From an uncultured Oscillospiraceae bacterium (GTDB lineage Bacteria > Bacillota > Clostridia > UBA1381): a DNA stretch of 7,372 nucleotides. Numbering within the stretch: the first letter of the stretch is position 1; each line of letters opens with the position of its first letter. Below, one piece after another: positions 1 to 4,307 of the stretch. The translations under genes were made by a program, and so were the position numbers. Location of the stretch: the NCBI GenBank assembly GCA_946531785.1, contig CAMNAT010000099.1:1-7372 (forward strand), written 5' to 3'. The notes under the pieces are model-generated. The model saw nothing but the letters and a program-made list of their open reading frames with translations. It searched no databases and was not told where the DNA came from.

Positions 1-346
1 CGTTTGCGATAGATGCCTGCACGAAATACTTTACTATATCGTCAGCATAATGACGGTAGCCGAGGATGTTCTGACCTCTGAAGAGCATCTGTAACGGTGT
101 TTTCTTTGCCTTATCCTTGATCTTACGCAGTCTCTCCCACGGATCCTCGTTGAGGAAGCGCAGGCATGAGTCAAATGTAGCGCCGCCCCATGCTTCAAGT
201 GAATGATAGCCTACCTCGTCGAGTTTTTCAACGATCGGCAGCATCTCATCAGTCGTCATACGCGTAGCGATAAGGCTCTGATGCGCGTCACGAAGGACGG
301 TCTCTGTAATGCCTACTGATTTAGGCTCTACTCTGTTATTTGCCAT
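1..346 (-). CDS. oadA: Oxaloacetate decarboxylase alpha subunit / pyruvate carboxylase subunit B-type carboxyltransferase (N-terminal part, 3' end off window)
   Basis: I translated this frame by hand. The first 115 residues begin MANNRVEPKSVGITET and run off the left edge of the window. They show the start of the HMGL-like TIM barrel of the biotin-dependent keto-acid carboxyltransferases: LRDAHQS (residues 18-24, with the metal-ligand Asp20), EAWGGATFD (51-59), FLNEDPWERL (64-73) and MLFRGQNILGYRHYADD (87-103). In this family the domain transfers CO2 between oxaloacetate/pyruvate and carboxybiotin. The ATG at 346-344 is preceded by AAGGAG at 360-355 with 8 nt spacing. The gene is the last one visible in the operon, 15 nt after mmdB. 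About a fifth to a quarter of a typical protein is visible. Whether it ends after the PYC_OADA domain (5S/PycB-like) or carries its own C-terminal biotinyl domain cannot be seen. The family is certain; the exact substrate is inferred. Confidence 0.93.
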   Translation of the reverse strand, partial: MANNRVEPKSVGITETVLRDAHQSLIATRMTTDEMLPIVEKLDEVGYHSLEAWGGATFDSCLRFLNEDPWERLRKIKDKAKKTPLQMLFRGQNILGYRHYADDIVKYFVQASIAN

Positions 347-361
347 TTCAATTTCTCCTTA

Positions 362-1579
362 TTAACTAAACATTGCGAGGAATACACCCGCCGCAACTGC
401 CGAACCGATAACTCCAGCCACATTCGGGCCCATAGCGTGCATGAGCAGGAAGTTTGACGGATTCTCCTTCTGACCGACCGTCTGCGAAACACGCGCCGCC
501 ATAGGCACCGCGCTGACACCGGCGGAGCCGATAAGCGGATTTACCTTACCCTTTGTGAGCACATACATAATATCGCCCAGGATCAGACCGCCGCAGGTCG
601 AGAATATGAACGCGACAAGTCCGAGTGCAACGATACCGAGTGTTCCTACCGAAAGGAAGTTGCCCGCAGTTGCCGTTGCGCCTACTGTTACGCCGAGGAA
701 TATCGTTACGATATTCATGAGCGCGTTCTGAGCGGTATCAACAAGTCTCTTACATACGCCCGACTCCTTCATAAGGTTTCCGAGCATGAGACAGCCTACA
801 AGCGTTACCGCATCAGGAATGATGAGCGCAACTATTATAGTAACAACGATCGGGAAGATTATCTTCTCTGTCTGTGAAACCGGTCTCAACTGATCCATTA
901 CGACCGCTCTTGCCTTCTTTGTTGTAAGAAGCTTCATGAACGGCGGCTGGATGATCGGTATGAGCGCCATATATGAATATGCCGCGATAGCGATAGCCGG
1001 AAGCAGCTCAGGCGCGAGCGACTTGGTAACATATATAGCCGTCGGCCCGTCAGCACCGCCTATAATACCTATCGATGCGGCTTCCTTTACGCCCCATGCG
1101 ATAGCCGGTACCAATGCGCTTATAACAAGTGCGCCGACGAATGTGAAGAACACACCGAACTGCGCCGCGGCACCTAAAAGAATACTCTTCGGGTTAGCGA
1201 TAAGCGGGCCGAAGTCCGTCATACAGCCTATACCCACGAATATAAGCGGCGGATATATACCTAGCTTGACACCGAGGTATAAGAGGTCTAAAAGACCACC
1301 GTTGCTTACTATTTTCGCTATATCCGGATGATCCACAGTGAACCATTCGGCATGCATCATGATAGCGCTTGAATCCTTTAACATAGGAAGGTTTGTAAGC
1401 AGCATGCCGAACGCTATCGGAAGAAGCAGCAGCGGCTCATATTTCTTGACGATCGCAAGATACAAGAGCACGCATGCGATCACAAGCATTATAATCGTCT
1501 TAACGGCATCCACCGGATCAACTGATAAAAGCGCCGCAACTCCGGTATTGCCAAAAAAGTTTACAAAACTTTCTAACAC
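362..1579 (-). CDS. mmdB: Sodium-ion-translocating decarboxylase beta subunit (MmdB/OadB/GcdB family)
   Basis: This 405-residue, highly hydrophobic protein is the integral-membrane Na+ pump of biotin decarboxylases. In the family, carboxybiotin is decarboxylated here and the energy drives Na+ export. GGADGPTAIY (residues 174-183) contains Asp177, the counterpart of Klebsiella OadB Asp203. With the same offset of 26, Tyr203, Asn347, Gly351, Ser356 and Arg363 all match residues reported as functionally important in Klebsiella OadB (Tyr229, Asn373, Gly377, Ser382, Arg389; numbering recalled). The signature stretches GSAGVSAVPMAARVSQ (351-366) and HAMGPNVAGVIGS (381-393) are present, so the protein should be active. 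The start codon is GTG (1579-1577), because an in-frame TGA lies three codons upstream. A GGTGA Shine-Dalgarno at 1590-1586 has 6 nt spacing. It lies 18 nt after mmdC and 15 nt before oadA. The family alone does not say which acyl substrate the complex uses. Confidence 0.97.
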   Translation of the reverse strand: MLESFVNFFGNTGVAALLSVDPVDAVKTIIMLVIACVLLYLAIVKKYEPLLLLPIAFGMLLTNLPMLKDSSAIMMHAEWFTVDHPDIAKIVSNGGLLDLLYLGVKLGIYPPLIFVGIGCMTDFGPLIANPKSILLGAAAQFGVFFTFVGALVISALVPAIAWGVKEAASIGIIGGADGPTAIYVTKSLAPELLPAIAIAAYSYMALIPIIQPPFMKLLTTKKARAVVMDQLRPVSQTEKIIFPIVVTIIVALIIPDAVTLVGCLMLGNLMKESGVCKRLVDTAQNALMNIVTIFLGVTVGATATAGNFLSVGTLGIVALGLVAFIFSTCGGLILGDIMYVLTKGKVNPLIGSAGVSAVPMAARVSQTVGQKENPSNFLLMHAMGPNVAGVIGSAVAAGVFLAMFS

Positions 1580-1585
1580 CTTATT

Positions 1586-1590
1586 TCACC
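1586..1590 (-). promoter_or_regulatory. Ribosome binding site deciding the GTG start of mmdB
   Basis: On the minus strand GGTGA sits 6 nt before the GTG at 1579. It matches the 3' part of the consensus GGAGGTGA. A second purine run, GAAGG, lies further up, overlapping the mmdC stop, but is 14 nt away. The in-frame TGA at 1588-1586 excludes any upstream start, and no ATG occurs among the first codons, so GTG is the best initiation codon. Confidence 0.6.
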
Positions 1591-1597
1591 GACCTTC

Positions 1598-1975
1598 TCA
1601 GTTTAATGAAACAAGAACGTCTCCTGTGTTCACACTGTCGCCGGCCGATGCATTCACGCTCGCGATAACACCATCCGCTCCCGCGAATATCTCGTTCTCC
1701 ATCTTCATTGCCTCGAGAACTGCAACCAATGTGCCGCTCTCTACCTTATCTCCTACGTTGACCTTGATCGATACTACTGTACCCGGCATCGGAGCCGTTA
1801 CCTTCTTAGCGCCCATTGAGCCGCTCGGCTTCGGAGCAGCTGCCTTCGGTGCTGCCGGAGCTGCCGCTGGCGCGGGTGCTGCCGGTGCGGGAGCCGCTGC
1901 CGGTGTGGGAGCGCCTACCTCTTCAACATCGACCGCATAGGTCTTGCCGTTTACTGTTATGTTAAACTTTCTCAT
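1598..1975 (-). CDS. mmdC: Biotin carboxyl carrier protein, decarboxylase gamma subunit / transcarboxylase 1.3S-like
   Basis: This 125-residue protein is the mobile biotin carrier that moves CO2 from the carboxyltransferase to the membrane pump. It has a short N-terminal piece (MRKFNITVNGKTYAVDVEEV) typical of 1.3S/MmdC-type carriers. An Ala/Pro-rich flexible linker follows (about residues 22-50), then a biotinyl domain from about residue 57 to the end. The biotin-accepting Lys91 lies in EAMKMEN (88-94), 34 residues from the C-terminus as is usual, and APMPGTV (61-67) is the opposing conserved turn. The ATG at 1975 has an AAAGGA site about 9 nt upstream. It sits 16 nt after mmdD and 18 nt before mmdB. 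In this operon it is the only complete biotin carrier, so it may serve both carboxyltransferases; that sharing is inferred. Confidence 0.96.
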   Translation of the reverse strand: MRKFNITVNGKTYAVDVEEVGAPTPAAAPAPAAPAPAAAPAAPKAAAPKPSGSMGAKKVTAPMPGTVVSIKVNVGDKVESGTLVAVLEAMKMENEIFAGADGVIASVNASAGDSVNTGDVLVSLN

Positions 1976-1991
1976 ATTATTTATTCCTTTC

Positions 1992-2369
1992 TCAGAATCT
2001 GTTATTTATGGTTTCATTCAGCCCTGCTCTGTTCCACGCCGGACGACCGGGCGAAACTCGTCTTATAGACTTAATATTCAGGTTATAGGTCGAAGTGTTA
2101 AGGCTTGCCGCTATCGCTGCTGTAATGACAGCTATGAGCTGCTCGTCATCCTCTTCCTTATCGGGCTCTGTTGTGATCCCGACCGGATCGGGTGCGACCA
2201 CTTTTTCAGACACTGCTGTCTGTGCTTTATTCGCCTTTGCCGGATCCTTATAAAAGATCACCTTGAAAAGCTGCAGCACTATGAGCAGGATTATGAGCAC
2301 ACCGAAAACTATACCCATACCGATTACGGCTGTCTCGCCACCGGTTGCAAATGCTTCGCTTAAATTCAT
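1992..2369 (-). CDS. mmdD: Decarboxylase delta/gamma small membrane subunit (MmdD/OadG family)
   Basis: This 125-residue protein has the layout of OadG/MmdD. A short N-terminus precedes one strong membrane helix (about residues 13-38, rich in Val/Ile/Leu with GMGIVFG at its start). A charged, probably disordered cytoplasmic linker follows, with Pro, Glu and Asp in EPDKEEDDEQ (68-77). Next come a short Ala/Ile helix (LIAVITAAIAASL, 78-90) and a basic tail ending PGRPAWNRAGLNETINNRF (107-125). In the family this subunit anchors the soluble carboxyltransferase to the beta subunit and stabilises the complex. The C-terminal tail is the usual docking part. The ATG at 2369 is preceded by GAGGGGAG (2386-2379), and the gene begins 18 nt after mmdA. 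The order A-D-C-B matches the Veillonella mmd cluster as I recall it, but no separate mmdE-like gene is present. Sequence conservation in this family is low, so position in the operon adds weight. Confidence 0.9.
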   Translation of the reverse strand: MNLSEAFATGGETAVIGMGIVFGVLIILLIVLQLFKVIFYKDPAKANKAQTAVSEKVVAPDPVGITTEPDKEEDDEQLIAVITAAIAASLNTSTYNLNIKSIRRVSPGRPAWNRAGLNETINNRF

Positions 2370-2387
2370 ATCAATACACTCCCCTCA

Positions 2388-3938
2388 TTATACAGGAATG
2401 TTTCCATGCTTCTTGGCAGGTCTTGAATCACGCTTTGAGCTGAGCATTTCGAGCGCAGCGATTATTCTCGGTCTTGTCGAATCCGGCTCGATAACATCAT
2501 CGACATAGCCGCGCGCTGCCGCAGCGAACGGAGTAGCGAATCTGTCTCTGTACTCCTGTACCTTGTCGGCGCGTGTAGCGATAGGATCATCGCTGTTTTT
2601 GATATCATTCTTAAATATGATATTTGCTGCGCCCTCTGCGCCCATTACCGCTATCTCTGCTGTAGGCCATGCCATTACGATATCAGTTGCAAGATGCTTT
2701 GAGCTCATTGCGATGTATGCGCCGCCGTAAGCCTTTCTGATGATAACATTGATCTTCGGAACGGTCGCCTCTGAATATGCATATAAGAGCTTTGCGCCCT
2801 TTCTTATTATTCCGCCCTGCTCCTGGCTTACTCCCGGGAAGTAGCCCGGTGTATCGGTAAGAGTTATGATCGGGATATTGAAGCTGTCACATGTTCTTAT
2901 AAAGCGTGCAGCCTTGTCTGACGCGTCTATATCCAAAGCTCCTGCCTTTACCTTCGGCTGGTTTGCAACGATACCGACGCTTGTGCCGTTCATCCTCGCA
3001 TAGCCGACTACGATATTCTGTGCGAAATCCTTGTGTACCTCAAAGAATGTGCCGTTATCAACGATCTCGGCTATGACCTCTTTTACATCATAAGCCTGGT
3101 TCGGGTTATCCGGCACTATCGTTGTGAGCTTTTCGGATAATCTGTTTATCTCATCTGTCGGCATCTCATACGGCGCTTCCTCAAGGTTGTTTGAGGGCAG
3201 ATAGCTGAGAAGCGTCTTTATGTCCTCAATGCATTCCTCATCACTTGCCGCTGTGAAGTGGCATACGCCTGACTTTGAAGCGTGTACCTTGCTGCCGCCC
3301 AGATCCTCGGCTGATACCTCCTCGCCCGTTACAGACTGGATGACCTGCGGGCCTGTTATAAACATCTTTGATGTCTTATCCACCATAAAGATGAAGTCTG
3401 TTATCGCCGGTGAATATACCGCGCCGCCCGCACAGGGGCCCATGATAACGCTTATCTGCGGTATAACGCCGCTGTTGATGGTGTTGCGATAGAATATCTC
3501 GCCAAAGCCGGAGAGAGCGTCTATGCCCTCCTGGATACGCGCGCCGCCGGAATCGTTCATCCCGATTATAGGCGCGCCCATCTTTGCCGCCATATCCATT
3601 ACCTTACAAATCTTCTTTGCATGCATCTCACCGAGCGAGCCGCCGACTACCGTGAAGTCCTGCGAATATACATACACAAGTCTGCCGTCCACCGTGCCGT
3701 AGCCGGTAACAACGCCTTCACCCGGAGCCTCGACCTTATCCATGCCGAACTCGGTGCATCTGTGGCTGACAAAAGCGTCGATCTCAACAAAGCTGCCCTC
3801 ATCGAGAAGAGCGTTTATGCGTTCACGAGCTGTCAGCTTGTTGGAATCATGCTGCTTTTTGATCTTAGCCTCTCCGCCGCCGTTTTCTATCTTGTTCCTG
3901 CGGTATTGAAGCTCAGTCAGCTTATCAACTGTTCCCAT
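2388..3938 (-). CDS. mmdA: Methylmalonyl-CoA decarboxylase alpha subunit / acyl-CoA carboxyltransferase (PccB/12S family)
   Basis: This complete 516-residue acyl-CoA carboxyltransferase has two crotonase-fold domains. In the N-terminal domain, GGSLGEMHAKKI (99-110), GARIQEGIDALSGFGEIF (132-149) and GPCAGGAVYSPAITDF (167-182) are seen; Gly171-Gly172 form the likely first oxyanion hole. In the C-terminal domain, NQPKVKAGALD (326-336), TDTPGYFPG (361-369) and RKAYGGAYIAM (401-411) are seen, with Gly405-Gly406 as the likely second hole. The ending PAKKHGNIPV is a hallmark of PccB/MmdA/12S proteins. In the family it transfers CO2 between methylmalonyl-CoA (or a similar acyl-CoA) and biotin. With mmdD, mmdC and mmdB downstream and no biotin carboxylase in view, a Na+-pumping decarboxylase is more likely than an ATP-dependent carboxylase. 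The ATG at 3938 follows GGAGG (3950-3946) with 7 nt spacing, and it is the first gene of the operon. Propionyl-CoA carboxylase beta subunit is the main alternative name. Confidence 0.93.
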   Translation of the reverse strand: MGTVDKLTELQYRRNKIENGGGEAKIKKQHDSNKLTARERINALLDEGSFVEIDAFVSHRCTEFGMDKVEAPGEGVVTGYGTVDGRLVYVYSQDFTVVGGSLGEMHAKKICKVMDMAAKMGAPIIGMNDSGGARIQEGIDALSGFGEIFYRNTINSGVIPQISVIMGPCAGGAVYSPAITDFIFMVDKTSKMFITGPQVIQSVTGEEVSAEDLGGSKVHASKSGVCHFTAASDEECIEDIKTLLSYLPSNNLEEAPYEMPTDEINRLSEKLTTIVPDNPNQAYDVKEVIAEIVDNGTFFEVHKDFAQNIVVGYARMNGTSVGIVANQPKVKAGALDIDASDKAARFIRTCDSFNIPIITLTDTPGYFPGVSQEQGGIIRKGAKLLYAYSEATVPKINVIIRKAYGGAYIAMSSKHLATDIVMAWPTAEIAVMGAEGAANIIFKNDIKNSDDPIATRADKVQEYRDRFATPFAAAARGYVDDVIEPDSTRPRIIAALEMLSSKRDSRPAKKHGNIPV

Positions 3939-3962
3939 GATAAAACCTCCGTCGTTTAATAT

Positions 3963-3999
3963 ATAGATTAATTGTTAAATAAATCCCAAAATAATCTAT
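3963..3999 (-). other. Inverted repeat in the operon leader near the predicted transcription start
   Basis: ATAGATTA (3963-3970) is matched by TAATCTAT (3992-3999), giving 8-bp arms with a 21-nt spacer. The outer arm falls on the predicted start of the mmd transcript (about position 3998). It could be an operator or a weak 5'-end hairpin in an otherwise unstructured leader of about 60 nt. AT-rich DNA yields such repeats by chance, so this is only a candidate. Confidence 0.3.
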
Positions 4000-4004
4000 C
4001 ATAT

Positions 4005-4033
4005 ATTATAGCATTTCACTCAAATTTTTTCAA
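4005..4033 (-). promoter_or_regulatory. Sigma-A-type promoter of the mmd operon
   Basis: On the minus strand TTGAAA (4033-4028) is followed after exactly 17 nt by TATAAT (4010-4005). A TG one base before the -10 makes it an extended -10 element (TGCTATAAT). Transcription would start near 3998 and give a leader of about 60 nt before mmdA. No other comparable promoter is seen between here and the mmdA start, so the five genes are probably one transcript. No riboswitch-like structure is evident in the leader. Confidence 0.75.
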
Positions 4034-4078
4034 TATTTTATTTCTTGTCGATTATTAGAAACTTACGCGAAATAATTT

Positions 4079-4098
4079 TTTATTTTGTGCAAAATAAA
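4079..4098. promoter_or_regulatory. 20-nt palindrome between two divergent promoters (candidate operator)
   Basis: TTTATTTTG and CAAAATAAA form perfect 9-bp arms around a central TG. The element lies between the -35 boxes of the operon promoter (4033) and the tRNA promoter (4122), at about -90 and -68 relative to the two predicted starts. Symmetric sites in such positions often bind dimeric regulators. I cannot match it to a known operator: it is loosely reminiscent of AT-rich CodY-type boxes, but the match is poor. Confidence 0.35.
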
Positions 4099-4105
4099 CA
4101 AGAGG

Positions 4106-4150
4106 AATTTTAAAAAAAGTGTTGACAAAACGATGTCTTTCTGCTATAAT
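4106..4150 (+). promoter_or_regulatory. Strong consensus promoter with UP-like A-tract for tRNA-Gln
   Basis: TTGACA (4122-4127) and TATAAT (4145-4150) are both perfect consensus hexamers with the optimal 17-nt spacer. An A/T tract (4106-4118, including seven consecutive A) just upstream of the -35 resembles an UP element, as is common for stable-RNA promoters. The predicted start near 4157 gives a 5' leader of about 24 nt before the tRNA. It is also the only evident promoter upstream of galA. Confidence 0.9.
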
Positions 4151-4180
4151 AGCTTTTGTTGGTTGAAGATACATCAACAT

Positions 4181-4254
4181 TGCGGAATAGTGTAAGGGTA
4201 GCACTAGTGACTCTGACTCACTCTGTTCGGGTTCAAATCCTGATTCCGCAGCCA
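4181..4254 (+). tRNA. tRNA-Gln (anticodon CUG)
   Basis: A full 74-nt cloverleaf can be folded by hand. The acceptor arms TGCGGAA/TTCCGCA (4181-4187 and 4244-4250) pair fully. The D stem is GTGT/GCAC with a 7-nt loop. The anticodon stem AGTGA/TCACT encloses the loop CTCTGAC, giving anticodon CTG (4213-4215), which reads the Gln codon CAG. The variable loop has 4 nt, and the T stem TCGGG/CCTGA holds the loop TTCAAAT. The discriminator is G and CCA is encoded (4252-4254). The U1-A72 pair and G73 are glutamine tRNA identity features, which supports the call. It has its own consensus promoter and an intrinsic terminator starting 1 nt after the CCA end. Confidence 0.97.
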
Positions 4255-4255
4255 T

Positions 4256-4285
4256 AGCTCCGTAGCATATGCTGCGGAGCTTTTT
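4256..4285 (+). terminator. Intrinsic terminator between tRNA-Gln and galA
   Basis: The segment 4256-4281 folds into an 11-bp stem (AGCTCCGTAGC with GCTGCGGAGCT, one T-G wobble) closed by a 4-nt ATAT loop, and is followed by a run of T (4281-4285). It begins 1 nt after the tRNA CCA end. The galA start codon lies 22 nt after the T-run. No promoter is visible in that gap, so galA transcription probably needs partial read-through or an undetected weak promoter. Confidence 0.88.
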
Positions 4286-4294
4286 AAAATTTAT

Positions 4295-4300
4295 AAGGAG
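4295..4300 (+). promoter_or_regulatory. Ribosome binding site deciding the galA start
   Basis: AAGGAG sits 7 nt before the ATG at 4308. It settles the start in favour of 4308 over the in-frame upstream TTG-like or ATG-like option at 4269, which lies inside the terminator stem and has no ribosome binding site. The protein begins MIKQNGNTIHLMG. Confidence 0.9.
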
Positions 4301-4307
4301 ACCAACT

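Noticed and set aside
936..1331. 131-residue plus-strand open frame
   Set aside because: It lies entirely antisense within the strongly conserved mmdB coding region. Its composition is explained by the mmdB codons, and no family motif is seen.
1826..1912. GC-rich repetitive stretch as a tandem repeat element
   Set aside because: It encodes the Ala/Pro linker of the biotin carrier. The repetition is at the codon level and is normal for mobile biotinyl-domain linkers.
1338..1940. 200-residue plus-strand open frame rich in Ala, Gly and Ser
   Set aside because: It is antisense to the start of mmdB and to mmdC. Its Ala/Gly-rich end is just the complement of the Ala/Pro linker, and it shows no ribosome binding site or recognisable domain.
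3939..4180. T-box or other riboswitch near the tRNA and operon leader
   Set aside because: The operon leader is only about 60 nt and AT-rich without a stem-loop/antiterminator pair or a T-box motif, and the tRNA side holds an ordinary promoter and a 24-nt leader.
4237..4254. tRNA-Gln 3' end as an integration (att) site
   Set aside because: No integrase, no second copy of the tRNA end and no phage or island gene is present in the window; the terminator and galA follow directly.
4269..4307. Upstream in-frame start extending galA by 13 residues
   Set aside because: It lies inside the terminator hairpin with no ribosome binding site, while the ATG at 4308 has AAGGAG at ideal spacing and gives the usual GH36 N-terminus.
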